Below are positions 34,349-43,759 of a stretch of 64,000 nucleotides of DNA, piece after piece; the first letter of the stretch is position 1, and the number at the start of each line of letters is the position of its first letter. The notes under the pieces were generated by a model. It did not search any database and was not told the DNA's origin. It saw only the letters and a list, made by a program, of their open reading frames with translations. The position numbers and the translations under genes were made by a program. This DNA is from JARYLZ01 sp964388275 (GTDB lineage: Bacteria > Bacteroidota > Ignavibacteria > SZUA-365): NCBI GenBank assembly GCA_964388275.1, contig CAYLZD010000004.1, positions 121,420 to 185,419 on the forward strand, read 5' to 3'.

Positions 34349-36334
34349 CTATACGTCCAGATTCCGCACATAACGCGCGTTCTTCTCGATGAACTGTCTG
34401 CGCGGCTCGACCGCGTCACCCATCAATATGGAGAACAGCCGGTCCGCTTCGGCGGCATTCTCCATGGTGACCTGCAGCAGCGTGCGGCTTTCGGGATTCA
34501 TCGTAGTCTGCCAGAGCTGCTCCGGATTCATCTCTCCGAGGCCCTTGAAACGGGAGATGAGCACGCCGTCCGAGCGCTGTGTCGCGGTCTCTTCGGCGTT
34601 TTCGCCGTCCTCGGGCTTCTCGTCCTTGACGCCTCGCAGCACCTTCAGCACCTCGTCGCGTTCGTCGTCGTTGTAGGCATACCGTTCGTTCTTGCCTTTC
34701 TTCAGTTTGTAAAGCGGCGGCTGGGCGATGAAAACGTGCCCCACGTCCACAAGATCCCGCATGTAACGGAAGAAGAACGTGAGAAGAAGGGTGCGGATGT
34801 GGCTTCCGTCGACGTCCGCATCGGTCATGATGATGATCTTGCCGTAACGGAGGCCCGACAGGTCGAACTCCTCGCCGCTGCCGATACCGACGCCTATGGC
34901 GGAAACAATCGCATTGATCTCCTCGTTCTCGAGTATCTTGTGCAGGCGGGCCTTCTCGACGTTGAGTATCTTGCCCTTGAGAGGCAGTATGGCCTGGAAG
35001 CGCCTGTCCCTGCCCTGCTTCGCCGATCCGCCCGCCGAGTCGCCCTCGACGAGATACAGTTCGCAGTGTTCTGGATCGGTGATCGAGCAATCGGCCAGTT
35101 TGCCGGGCAGGCTGGAAGACTCGAGCGCGTTTTTCCTGCGTGTCAGATCCCGGGCCTTGCGGGCGGCTTCGCGCGCTTCCGCGGCCCTCAACGCCTTGTC
35201 GATGATGCGCCGGGCGATGCCGGGATTCTGTTCTAGATATGTCGCCAGCTGCTCGCCGATTATGGTCTCGACTATGCTCTTCGTTTCGCCGTTGCCGAGC
35301 TTCGTCTTGGTCTGCCCTTCGAACTGCGGCTCTGCCACCTTCACGCTGAGAACAGCCGTCAGTCCTTCGCGGAAGTCGTCTCCGCTGATGGTGAGCTTGG
35401 CGCCTTCCTTTATGAGGTTCGTCCGGTACGCGTAGTTGTTGAACGATCTCGTAAGCGCGGTTTTGAAACCCACGAGATGCGTCCCGCCTTCGTGCGTGTT
35501 GATGTTGTTGACGTACGTGAAAATATTTTCGGTATAGGAATCATTGTACTGCAGGGCCAGTTCCACCGGCGTGCCGTCGCGCTCGCCCTCGATGAAAATC
35601 GGCTCCTTGATCAGACTGGTCCTGTTCGCGTCGATGTACCTGACGAAGTCCTTCAGGCCTCCCTTGAATTGGAATATCTCTTCCTCGCCTTCCTTCTCGT
35701 CCTTGAGCGCGATGGTGATGCCCTTGTTGAGATAGGCCAGTTCGCGCAGTCGTTCCGCCAGGATGTCGAAACGGAAATCCCTCTGCTTGAAGATGTCGCC
35801 GTCCGGCATGAAGGTCACGATGGTTCCGCTTTTGCGCGTCTTGCCTTTGTCCAGGACTTCCGTCACGGGATTGCCCCGTGAGTAACGCTGGGTGTACGCC
35901 TTGCCCTCCCTGTGCACCTCCACTTCCATCCATTCCGACAAGGCGTTCACTACCGACACGCCGACACCGTGCAGGCCTCCCGAGACCTTGTACGTCTGCT
36001 TGTCGAATTTGCCACCCGCGTGCAGCATGCACATGACCACCTGCAGCGTGCTGATTTTCTTTATCGGGTGAGGCCCTGTCGGTATGCCGCGGCCGTTGTC
36101 GGACACGCTCACCGAGCCGTCGGCGAGAATTGTCACGGCGATCGAGTCGCAGAAGCCGGCGAGCGCCTCGTCGATGGCGTTGTCCACCACTTCGTTCACG
36201 AGGTGGTGGAGTCCGCGCGGGCCGACATCGCCGATGTACATGGCCGGCCTCTTTCTTACCGCTTCGAGGCCTTCGAGAACCTTGATGCTGTCTTCGGAAT
36301 ATCCTTTGGCGGCTGCCGCCTGTTCTTTTGTCAT
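34349..36334 (-). CDS. gyrB: DNA gyrase subunit B
   Basis: A 661-residue protein. The GHKL ATPase has NEVVDNAIDEA and DNGRGIPTG. Transducer motifs follow, then the TOPRIM domain with EGDSAGGSAKQGRDRRFQA and the metal-binding DADVDGSHIRTLLLTFF. The C-terminal KGLGEMNPEQLW is a gyrase B hallmark. The length is normal for non-proteobacterial GyrB. It forms the A2B2 enzyme that introduces negative supercoils; gyrA is not in the window. It starts 18 bp after mnmE. Confidence 0.97.
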   Translation of the reverse strand: MTKEQAAAAKGYSEDSIKVLEGLEAVRKRPAMYIGDVGPRGLHHLVNEVVDNAIDEALAGFCDSIAVTILADGSVSVSDNGRGIPTGPHPIKKISTLQVVMCMLHAGGKFDKQTYKVSGGLHGVGVSVVNALSEWMEVEVHREGKAYTQRYSRGNPVTEVLDKGKTRKSGTIVTFMPDGDIFKQRDFRFDILAERLRELAYLNKGITIALKDEKEGEEEIFQFKGGLKDFVRYIDANRTSLIKEPIFIEGERDGTPVELALQYNDSYTENIFTYVNNINTHEGGTHLVGFKTALTRSFNNYAYRTNLIKEGAKLTISGDDFREGLTAVLSVKVAEPQFEGQTKTKLGNGETKSIVETIIGEQLATYLEQNPGIARRIIDKALRAAEAREAARKARDLTRRKNALESSSLPGKLADCSITDPEHCELYLVEGDSAGGSAKQGRDRRFQAILPLKGKILNVEKARLHKILENEEINAIVSAIGVGIGSGEEFDLSGLRYGKIIIMTDADVDGSHIRTLLLTFFFRYMRDLVDVGHVFIAQPPLYKLKKGKNERYAYNDDERDEVLKVLRGVKDEKPEDGENAEETATQRSDGVLISRFKGLGEMNPEQLWQTTMNPESRTLLQVTMENAAEADRLFSILMGDAVEPRRQFIEKNARYVRNLDV

Positions 36335-36352
36335 GATAGCCTGGGTCTTTGT

Positions 36353-37750
36353 TTATTTGCCTATGCAAAATCTTGAAAAAACGGCGTCCAGCACCTCGTC
36401 GGGTGTGACTTCGCCGATGAGTTCGCCCAGCGCGTCGGCCGCGCCCCTGACGTCCAGGGCTGTCAGTTCCTCGCCGCGCCCTTCGTCGAGGGACGCGAGC
36501 GCTCCGGCCGCGGCGGCGTCCGCTCTGCGCAGGCAGTCCGCATGCCTGGCGCTGGTCACGAGTATCTCCGCTTCTTCCGCGCCGGCCGCGCCCTTCCGGG
36601 CCTCCGCGACGATGGATTGAAGCAGCGCGTCCAGCCCGTATCCCGTCAGCGCCGAAATCCCGACCGCTCCGGGAGGCGACCAGCCGGGAGGCCCTTCGAC
36701 GAGATCAGACTTGTTCACGGCTGTGATGAGAACCGTGCCGGCGCGCGCGGATCCACTCGCGGCGAGCCGCAGTTCCGACGCGCGTTCGGGCGTCATGGAC
36801 GGATCCGCCGCGTCGAGAAGCAGGCACACCAGATCCGCTTCGCACAACTGGCCGGCCGTGAATTCGAGTCCGAGGCGCTCCGCTTCGTCGGCGTGCGCGC
36901 GGATTCCGGCCGTGTCGACCAGACGCAGCAGCATTCCCTCGAAGCGCAGGTTTTCCTCGATGTAATCGCGCGTCGTGCCCGGCAGCTCGGCGACTATCGC
37001 GCGCCTCGATCCCAGCAGCGCGTTCAACAAGCTCGATTTGCCCGCGTTGGGAGGGCCGGTCAGCACCACCTTGAAGCCGTCGCGTATTATGCGGCCTCCG
37101 GAGGAGGTGGCAAGCAGTTCTTGCAGGCGCCCGCGGACCTCGCCGAGTTCCGAACGCAATTCGGCCGTGGGAAGCGGTTCAATTCCTTCTTCAACGAAAT
37201 CCAGTCCGAGTTCCAGCAGCGACGCGCATTTGACGAGTTGCTCACGGAGTTCCCGCACCCGTCGCGACAGCCTGCCGTTCAACTGCCGCATGGACGCCCG
37301 CCGCGCGGCTTCGGCGCCGGCATGTATCAGGTCCGCCACCGCCTCCGCCTGCGCGAGATCGAGTCTGCCGTTCAGAAACGCCCGCCGTGTGAATTCGCCG
37401 GGCAGCGCGTGCCTCGCGCCGGTCTCGAGAAGTCTGTCAAGCACGGCGCGCGAGACTACAGTGCCGCCGTGACATTGAATCTCCGCCGTATCCTCGCCGC
37501 TGTAGCTGCGGGGCGAGCGGAAAACCGATACGAGAACTTCGTCGATGGGTTCGCCTCCGGCCTCGAGGACCATGCCGTGATGCACGGTGTGAGTCGGAAC
37601 CTTCAGAAGATCCGCCCTGCCGTGGAAGACGGAGGAAGCGCATCGAATGGCATCGCGTCCCGAAATCCTGATCACGGCGATTCCCGAGACGCCGGGCGGC
37701 GTCGCGAGCGCTGCGATTGTATCCTCTGAATCGGTAACCGGCCTTCTCAT
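36353..37750 (-). CDS. mnmE: tRNA modification GTPase MnmE
   Basis: 465 residues from ATG 37750; a GTG at 37765 overlapping the stop of the previous gene is an alternative start. The N-terminal tetrahydrofolate-binding domain (IAALATPPGVSGIAVIRISG) is followed by helical repeats. The embedded G domain has GPPNAGKSSLLNALLG, the DTAG switch and NKSD. It ends with the invariant FCIGK. With MnmG it makes the 5-carboxymethylaminomethyl modification of wobble U34. It is placed between the DUF721 gene and gyrB in one transcript. It is not the related HydF, which lacks this C-terminus. Confidence 0.96.
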   Translation of the reverse strand: MRRPVTDSEDTIAALATPPGVSGIAVIRISGRDAIRCASSVFHGRADLLKVPTHTVHHGMVLEAGGEPIDEVLVSVFRSPRSYSGEDTAEIQCHGGTVVSRAVLDRLLETGARHALPGEFTRRAFLNGRLDLAQAEAVADLIHAGAEAARRASMRQLNGRLSRRVRELREQLVKCASLLELGLDFVEEGIEPLPTAELRSELGEVRGRLQELLATSSGGRIIRDGFKVVLTGPPNAGKSSLLNALLGSRRAIVAELPGTTRDYIEENLRFEGMLLRLVDTAGIRAHADEAERLGLEFTAGQLCEADLVCLLLDAADPSMTPERASELRLAASGSARAGTVLITAVNKSDLVEGPPGWSPPGAVGISALTGYGLDALLQSIVAEARKGAAGAEEAEILVTSARHADCLRRADAAAAGALASLDEGRGEELTALDVRGAADALGELIGEVTPDEVLDAVFSRFCIGK

Positions 37751-37761
37751 GAATCCGCTTC

Positions 37762-38055
37762 TCACCTTACGACGATTGCGACGATCAGGGGTTCTCTAAA
37801 AGCCGAATTTATCAGCTTTCGCAATTCCTCCCGGCGCAGAATCAATTCCTGCCGCCAGACCGGATCATCCGCTCGCACATGCAGCACCCCGTCCACCAGG
37901 CGAATGGGCTGCGTCCTCGAAGCCACGGCGGGACCCGCTATCTCCTGCCAGCGCAGAAACAGTTCGCCGCGGCGCACGCCTTTTTCGAGGCCGTATTCGC
38001 GTAGTGCAATGGCTAACGCGCCGCCCAGCGGCGTTATGCTCGAGGAAAGTCTCAT
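37762..38055 (-). CDS. DUF721/DciA-like protein
   Basis: A 97-residue protein with the DUF721 pattern: ALREYGLEKGVRRGELFLRWQ, AGPAVASRT, LHVRADDPVWRQEL. DciA-family members help load the replicative helicase in bacteria lacking DnaC. The gene sits between recF and mnmE with a 4-bp overlap to recF, its usual neighbourhood. The short form consists of the conserved KH-like domain only. Confidence 0.85.
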   Translation of the reverse strand: MRLSSSITPLGGALAIALREYGLEKGVRRGELFLRWQEIAGPAVASRTQPIRLVDGVLHVRADDPVWRQELILRREELRKLINSAFREPLIVAIVVR

Positions 38056-39179
38056 GCCGCCTCCGCATAGAGCCGCACCTCGCCCGCTTCCACCCGGAAA
38101 AGCGCGCAGTCGCCGGCGAAGCGATCGAGGATGGACTGGTTTGCGGTTGTGATGAAGGTCTGTCCGAGAGAAGGTATGATCTCGAGAACGCGGGACAGCC
38201 GTTCGTCGTCAAGTTCGCTGAATACGTCGTCGAGCAGAATAACGGGACGCTCATCGAGGTGGTCGGCCATATAGAACCACTCTCCCGTTTTCAGAGATAT
38301 CAGCAGAGTCTTATGCTGGCCCTGCGAGGCGTGGGTGCGCACGTCGAGCCCGTTTAGAAGCATTTCCAAGTCGTCCCTGTGCGGACCCGCGGTAGTGGTT
38401 TTGCGACGGTGATCATGCGGCAGGCGGGCTGCCAGCTCTTCGGCGAGATCGCCCGCGGCGCTCCCGGCGGCTGCGTCGGTCTCGATGCTCTGCTGGTAGC
38501 GGAATTCCGGTATTTCGCGCCCGCCGACCATTCCGCGCATCGCCGACACGAAATACGGTTGATACTCGCCGATGAAGGCCCGCCGCCTGCGAATAATCCG
38601 CACCGCGGTTTCGGCCATCCTGCAGTCCCATGGTTCCATTTCGGCCCGGAGGCGCGAGTTGAGAGTGTCATGAGCCGCCAGAAGGGCGTTGCGGTGCTTC
38701 AGTATGCGCCTGTACTCCATGAGATCCATCAGATACGAATGCGAGACCTGGGAGACGACGAAATCCAGAAAGGCCCGCCTTTCCGACGGAGCGCCGGATG
38801 TTATGGCGCGATGCTGCGGCGCCAATGTGACTATGGGGAAGCGGCCGAGCAGTTCGGAAGCGGCGTTCAACGGCGCGTTGTCCAGTTCCACGCGCTTCCG
38901 CGCGGTTCCGCAGGAATAGTCCAAGGAAACCGTGTGACACACGCCTGTGTCGGCTTGGAATTTTCCTTCGATTCGCAAATCCGCTTCTCCGTTCCGGACG
39001 ATGTTCCGATCCGCCGCCGACACGAAACTGCGAGTCGTGCACAGCATGGACGCCGCTTCGAGAACGGACGTCTTGCCGGCCCCGTTTTCGCCCCAGAGGA
39101 GGACTATCCCCTGCGAACAGTCGAGCTCGCTTTTGCGGTGGTTCCTGAGATTGCTGAAGCGGATGCGGGTGAGAATCAT
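38052..39179 (-). CDS. recF: DNA replication and repair protein RecF
   Basis: A 375-residue SMC-like ATPase. Walker A is GENGAGKTSVLEA (residues of about 31-43), the signature is ASQGQHKTLLISLK and Walker B is VILLDDVFSELDDERL. RecF helps load RecA at gaps through RecO/RecR. It begins 2 bp after dnaN and overlaps the DUF721 gene by 4 bp. Confidence 0.95.
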   Translation of the reverse strand: MILTRIRFSNLRNHRKSELDCSQGIVLLWGENGAGKTSVLEAASMLCTTRSFVSAADRNIVRNGEADLRIEGKFQADTGVCHTVSLDYSCGTARKRVELDNAPLNAASELLGRFPIVTLAPQHRAITSGAPSERRAFLDFVVSQVSHSYLMDLMEYRRILKHRNALLAAHDTLNSRLRAEMEPWDCRMAETAVRIIRRRRAFIGEYQPYFVSAMRGMVGGREIPEFRYQQSIETDAAAGSAAGDLAEELAARLPHDHRRKTTTAGPHRDDLEMLLNGLDVRTHASQGQHKTLLISLKTGEWFYMADHLDERPVILLDDVFSELDDERLSRVLEIIPSLGQTFITTANQSILDRFAGDCALFRVEAGEVRLYAEAA

Positions 39180-39181
39180 GG

Positions 39182-40306
39182 TCAGGCGTTGAGACGCAGC
39201 GGCATCACCAGCATGAGAATGTCCATATCCCCCTGCTGAGGTTTGGGCTCCAGCAGGCTGGCCCTGGACGGCGCGCTGAATGAAAACGCCACTTCCTCGC
39301 TGTCGAGATGCGAGAGCGCCTCGCTTATGTAGCGGGCGTTGAAACCGACATCTATCTCTTCATCGGAATCGAAGGAAGCGGGAAGAGATTCGCGGGCCTC
39401 GCCTCCGAAATCCACGTCCTCCGCGAATACGCGCACGTTGTCCCGCCCGATGGAAAGCCGAACCTGGTTGGTCACGGCATTCGAAAAAATCGAACAGCGG
39501 TGTATGGCCGCGACAATCGACGCGCGGTCGATATGAAGATGCTTGTCGTTTTCGAGCGGGATGACGCTCTCGTAATTGGGATAACGTTCGTCCACGATTC
39601 GGCTTGTCAGTTGCAGGTCCGCGAACGAAAAGCGGACGTTTGTCTTTCCGAATATGATGGACACGGCTCCCGTGTCAAGAGAGCGAAGAGTGAGATTGAG
39701 CGCCTTGGCGGGGATTATCACCTCCCTGTCTTCCTCGCCGGCCGCCTTGCCCAAATCCCCACGGTGAGTGATCCTGACCAACCTGTGTCCGTCCGTCGAC
39801 ACGGCGCGGAATTCTCCGGCCTTCCATTGCAGAAGCACGCCCATCATCGAGGGACGCAGGTCGTCGCTGCTGACCGCGAACACCGTCTTCCCGATTATGG
39901 AACGCAGAAGTTCGCTGTCCATCTCCAACGCGAAATCCTCCGCCACGGCTTCCGACTCCGGAAAATTCGTCGCCGGCTCCCCGGCCATCCTGTATTCGCC
40001 GTGTTCGGTTTTGAGTTGGACGCGGTTTCCGTTTTCGGCCTGCAACGTCAAGTCGGTGGGCGGCAGCGCCCGCAGCGTCTCGTTGAGTTTCTTCGCCGGT
40101 ATTGCGATGATGCCGTCCTTCACGCCGTTGACCGGCAAGGTCACGCGCATCGAGATTTCAAGGTCGCTGGCAGTCAGGCGCAGGTCGTTGCCCGTCAGTT
40201 CGAAAAGGACGTTTTCCAGGATGGGCAATGTGGACTTGGATGGAACGACGCTGATAATCTTCGCCAGCGCCTTGGACAGATCGTTGCTTAATACCGAGAA
40301 CTTCAT
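39182..40306 (-). CDS. dnaN: DNA polymerase III beta sliding clamp
   Basis: A 374-residue protein with three repeated clamp domains. It has the expected start (MKFSVLSNDLSKAL), GGVS-like loop region and the conserved end with VMPLRLN (family: MPMRL). ATG 40306 is preceded by GGAGGAGCTC, a strong ribosome site. It is the first gene of the dnaN-recF-DUF721-mnmE-gyrB transcript. dnaA, which often precedes dnaN, is absent here and an RNase G gene takes that position. Confidence 0.97.
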   Translation of the reverse strand: MKFSVLSNDLSKALAKIISVVPSKSTLPILENVLFELTGNDLRLTASDLEISMRVTLPVNGVKDGIIAIPAKKLNETLRALPPTDLTLQAENGNRVQLKTEHGEYRMAGEPATNFPESEAVAEDFALEMDSELLRSIIGKTVFAVSSDDLRPSMMGVLLQWKAGEFRAVSTDGHRLVRITHRGDLGKAAGEEDREVIIPAKALNLTLRSLDTGAVSIIFGKTNVRFSFADLQLTSRIVDERYPNYESVIPLENDKHLHIDRASIVAAIHRCSIFSNAVTNQVRLSIGRDNVRVFAEDVDFGGEARESLPASFDSDEEIDVGFNARYISEALSHLDSEEVAFSFSAPSRASLLEPKPQQGDMDILMLVMPLRLNA

Positions 40307-40434
40307 GAGCTCCTCCGGAAATTTTCGATTGTGACGCTCGCTCCAGGCGGCTCCGGCAACGGCTTGCGGCCCTTGTCCGGCCGTCTTGTGCCTAGAAGCG
40401 CCGTCGGCGCGATCGCCATCTGTTTCATTGCAAA

Positions 40435-40463
40435 AATATAGCGAAAAATGCCGCCATATCCAA
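40435..40463 (-). promoter_or_regulatory. Promoter of the dnaN operon
   Basis: On the minus strand TTGGAT (40463-40458) and TATATT (40440-40435) are separated by exactly 17 bp, with TTCGC before the -10. A small CCGCC/GGCGG hairpin (40451-40468) overlaps the -35. The predicted leader before ATG 40306 is about 120 nt. Confidence 0.6.
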
Positions 40464-40520
40464 GGCGGATATCCTTATAATCAATCGGTTTTTCAAGGAT
40501 TTAGGCCGCTTCGTGAGCGT

Positions 40521-42083
40521 TCAGTTCCTGTACTGCGAGGTTATGTCGGCGCCTCGCTTGCGCGACAGAAAACGGAACTCGTCTATCGGCAGGGTAACAT
40601 CCGGAACCATCTTGATACGGACGAAATGACGCAGCATCAGTTTGCTCAAGGCCGACACCGGGCCTTCATTCAGGTAACCGGCCATCTCGGGATGAACCGT
40701 GAGCTGCAGCCGCAGTTCCCTGGATTCCAGGCGGAAACGCGTGAGCCATCGCTCTATGGATGTAAGCATCGACGATTTCGACTGCACTATGCCCAGGCCC
40801 TTGCAGGTCGGACACGTCTCGCTCACCGATATCTGCACGCTCTCCCTTATGCGCTGACGGGTTATCTGCATCAGGCCGAATTCGGAAAGGGGAAGAATCG
40901 TGAATCGCGCCCGGTCGCGACGCATCTCGCGCCGCATTTCGTCGAAAACCTTCCTGTTGTTAGACTCTTCGAGCATGTCGATGAAATCTATCACGATTAT
41001 GCCGCCAATATCGCGAAGCCGCACCTGACGGGCGATCTCGCCAACGGCCTCGAGATTGGTGCGCAATGAATTCAACTCCTGCTCCGCCTTGGCCGCGTAG
41101 CGTCCGGAGTTCACGTCGATAACCGACATCGCTTCGGTGCGGTCGAAGATCAGATAACCTCCGCTCTTCAACCATACCCTTCTATTCATCAGTTGTGTGA
41201 TCTGCTTCTCTATGCCGAAGCGGTCGAAAATCGGCTGCCGGCTGCGATGCAGTTCTATGACATCCGATTTCTTGGGCGCGACGAGATTGACGTATGCCCG
41301 GATGTCGCGATAAAGCTTCCGGGAATCCACAGCGACCCGCGTCACATCCTCTGAGAACAGATCCCTGATGGCGCTCGACGAGGCGTTCATGTCCTTGTGT
41401 ATCAGCGCGGGCGGATGCGACTTGCGGATTGTCCGCTCGATGCCCCGCCAGGTCTGCACAAGCTGCTGCAGATCGTTGCGGAGCACTTCCTCCTCCTGTC
41501 CGGCTGCCACGGTGCGGATGATCACTCCGTAGCCGGGCGGCAGTATGGAACGCGCGATGCGGCGCAGCCTGCGCTTTTCCTTGAAGTTCTGAATCTTTCG
41601 CGAAACGCCTATCGACGGATCGTAAGGCATCAGCACAATGAAGCGACCGGGCAGCGTGACCTCGGTCGTCACCCGAACGCCTTTCGAGCCGACAGGCTCC
41701 TTGAATATCTGGACGATCACTTCCTGGCCGCGCTGAAGCTGCGGCGCGCGAATCCTCCGTGAACGGCGGGATTTCTTCTCGCCGTCCTCCGACTCCTCTT
41801 CGTCGCGCCTGTCAATTTCCTCCTCGTCGCCGGTGATGGCGCTGAATTCTCGAAAGTTGTCGCCCACATCAGAAAAATGAAGGAATGCGTCCTGCTCGAG
41901 TCCGATATCGATGAAACTTGCGCGGATGCCGGGCATGACCTTGACGACATTTCCCAGATAGATGTCGCCGACCATCCTCTCTCGCTCCTCGCTTTCGATG
42001 AAGAGCTCGGCCAGACGGCCGTCTTCGACTATGGCGATACGATGTTGATTCGCCGAGGCGTTGATAATGATTTCTTTCTGCAT
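40521..42083 (-). CDS. rng: Ribonuclease E/G family endoribonuclease
   Basis: 520 residues from ATG 42083 (MQKEIIINASANQHRIAI), which has CGGAGG upstream; longer in-frame extensions lack similarity. An S1-like RNA-binding domain (GDIYLGNVVKVMPGIRASF) contains a charged insert at about 85-115. The catalytic metal-binding Asp residues are in MSVIDVNSGRY and IIVIDFIDM. The zinc link is CPTCKGLG. It cleaves single-stranded RNA in mRNA decay and rRNA maturation. The size fits RNase G rather than the long RNase E. Confidence 0.93.
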   Translation of the reverse strand: MQKEIIINASANQHRIAIVEDGRLAELFIESEERERMVGDIYLGNVVKVMPGIRASFIDIGLEQDAFLHFSDVGDNFREFSAITGDEEEIDRRDEEESEDGEKKSRRSRRIRAPQLQRGQEVIVQIFKEPVGSKGVRVTTEVTLPGRFIVLMPYDPSIGVSRKIQNFKEKRRLRRIARSILPPGYGVIIRTVAAGQEEEVLRNDLQQLVQTWRGIERTIRKSHPPALIHKDMNASSSAIRDLFSEDVTRVAVDSRKLYRDIRAYVNLVAPKKSDVIELHRSRQPIFDRFGIEKQITQLMNRRVWLKSGGYLIFDRTEAMSVIDVNSGRYAAKAEQELNSLRTNLEAVGEIARQVRLRDIGGIIVIDFIDMLEESNNRKVFDEMRREMRRDRARFTILPLSEFGLMQITRQRIRESVQISVSETCPTCKGLGIVQSKSSMLTSIERWLTRFRLESRELRLQLTVHPEMAGYLNEGPVSALSKLMLRHFVRIKMVPDVTLPIDEFRFLSRKRGADITSQYRN

Positions 42084-42145
42084 TGATATTCCTCCGTCTG
42101 CGCTTCGGGCGCGAACGGCCGGCGCATGCGCGCGTGAGCTCAGGG

Positions 42146-43759
42146 TCAGAGCTGCGTGAAAAGCTGGAAACGGACTCCGGTGAAGGGCTGAACAACGCGG
42201 CAGATGCCGTTCGAGCAGACAAGTCCGCCGCGTTCCGAACCGTAACTCACGGTGGCCGTGTGAACGTTGCCGAGCCGGTAGCTCGCTTCGCCGGTCAGCC
42301 AGGACTTCTTGCCGGAAGGGTCGTACTCGTCGCTCGTGAATTCCGCGCGCAGCGAAACGGCCCAGTCGGGGGTATGCGACAGAGTCAATACGACGTACTC
42401 GTTGAAAAACGACTGCTTGCCGGCGGGATATGCGTTGTCCCGGGCCCATTGCTGCTCGAGCGTAGCCTGAAGGCTGTATTCCTCGTCCAGCATGTACTCC
42501 ACGCGCAACGGCAGGGTGCTTGTGGCGATAACGTGCGCCTGCAGGCTCGCCTCCTCGTATGGCGCGTCCCAGCGCCGGTTGAAAGCGGCCCGCAAATACG
42601 ACTGGCCGTCGAAATACCATTCCACTTCGCAGTATGCTTCCCAGAACGGGGAGAATTCCTCATCGAGAGCCGGGAACAGCTCGTTGGTTTTATAAAGCGG
42701 CCTGAAACGCCCGCCCGGCAGATGCACCCAGCTCTGCCGGCGGCTGGCGACGGCGCCGTTCAGGCTGATCACGAGGTTGGGCAGCAGCGAGTAGAATATA
42801 TCGGCCTGCCACCCGACTTCATCGTTGAAATCTATCACATGCGGCAGTCGGGTCAACAGCGTGAAACCGTGTTCCTTGTGCACGATCGGCGGATTCTGCA
42901 TAGGCAGCATGCGCGTGGGACGGTTGATGTTCTTGCGGACTTCCGGATCCGCGACGTCGAAGCCGTAGTTCTTGTACTCGAAAATCGCGCCGAAACCGAG
43001 GTCGCTCGTGTAAGACAAGCTCCCGTAGTATCCCTCTCCAGTCCGGTCGAAAGAAACGACGCCAAGCGGTCCTCTCGTTAATCCGTAGGAGTGCTTGCGT
43101 GAATACTCCGCGTACACGTCGAAGCCGAACAGTTTTGCGGCGCCGTTCAAACCCAGTATGTCCGCCCGAATGTCGCTCGTCTCTATACGCTCAGGCGTCG
43201 CGCCCGACACGCCGAGCAGACTTGCGCCGAGCCGGATCTGTTCGATCGGCATGACTTCCAGATTTCCGCTTCTCACGGAGTACGATTCGACGTATGTCGG
43301 GTCCAGCAAGTCGTTGTACTTGAGCGTCCCGACAGCGACTATCGCGTTGAAATAATCATGGTGATAAATCCCTCGGAGACCGTCGAGCCCGGTGTCGTAA
43401 TTGAGGCCCCTGTTCTCGAACAGGTTCATCGAGAGGCCCTTGCCGTAAAGCGTGTAATAGTCGCCGGCGCGCAGCTCGAGGCCCTCGCGCGCGTATTCCA
43501 CGTATCTTTTGCGGAGGCCCTGATAGCGCGGACCGAACTCCGGCGGATCGTCGTACATGTACTGAAAACCGACCGTGAATTCGTTCAGGTATAGGCGCAC
43601 GTTGGTCTGGTTCTCGATATATTCCTTTCGCTGCTCGAGGCCGGAGATGATCTGGGTGCCGTTCCCGTACCGCAGCAGGTTGCCCACCGAATACTGCAAC
43701 TGCGCCCGGACGGATGTGAAAGCCGCGCCGAGCAGCAGCAACGTCAGCAGCTTCTTCAT
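42146..43759 (-). CDS. Outer-membrane protein of unknown function (DUF6029-like)
   Basis: A 537-residue protein with a signal peptide (LTLLLLGAAFTSVRAQ). The motif region RAGDYYTLYGKGLSMNLFENRGLNYDTGLDGLRG resembles the Bacteroidota DUF6029 barrel proteins; I assign that from memory. The remainder is barrel-like strands ending in VRFQLFTQL. It overlaps the thioredoxin-like gene by 4 bp, so the two are coupled. Confidence 0.7.
   Translation of the reverse strand: MKKLLTLLLLGAAFTSVRAQLQYSVGNLLRYGNGTQIISGLEQRKEYIENQTNVRLYLNEFTVGFQYMYDDPPEFGPRYQGLRKRYVEYAREGLELRAGDYYTLYGKGLSMNLFENRGLNYDTGLDGLRGIYHHDYFNAIVAVGTLKYNDLLDPTYVESYSVRSGNLEVMPIEQIRLGASLLGVSGATPERIETSDIRADILGLNGAAKLFGFDVYAEYSRKHSYGLTRGPLGVVSFDRTGEGYYGSLSYTSDLGFGAIFEYKNYGFDVADPEVRKNINRPTRMLPMQNPPIVHKEHGFTLLTRLPHVIDFNDEVGWQADIFYSLLPNLVISLNGAVASRRQSWVHLPGGRFRPLYKTNELFPALDEEFSPFWEAYCEVEWYFDGQSYLRAAFNRRWDAPYEEASLQAHVIATSTLPLRVEYMLDEEYSLQATLEQQWARDNAYPAGKQSFFNEYVVLTLSHTPDWAVSLRAEFTSDEYDPSGKKSWLTGEASYRLGNVHTATVSYGSERGGLVCSNGICRVVQPFTGVRFQLFTQL

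Noticed and set aside
36353..37750. Considered as HydF, the missing hydrogenase maturase GTPase
   Set aside because: The N-terminal folate-binding domain, the embedded G domain and the FCIGK C-terminus identify MnmE; HydF has a C-terminal 4Fe-4S site not seen here.
40307..40520. Origin of replication before dnaN
   Set aside because: No DnaA boxes (TTATCCACA or its complement) or AT-rich unwinding cluster could be found, and dnaA is not adjacent. The gap is explained by a promoter and a small hairpin.
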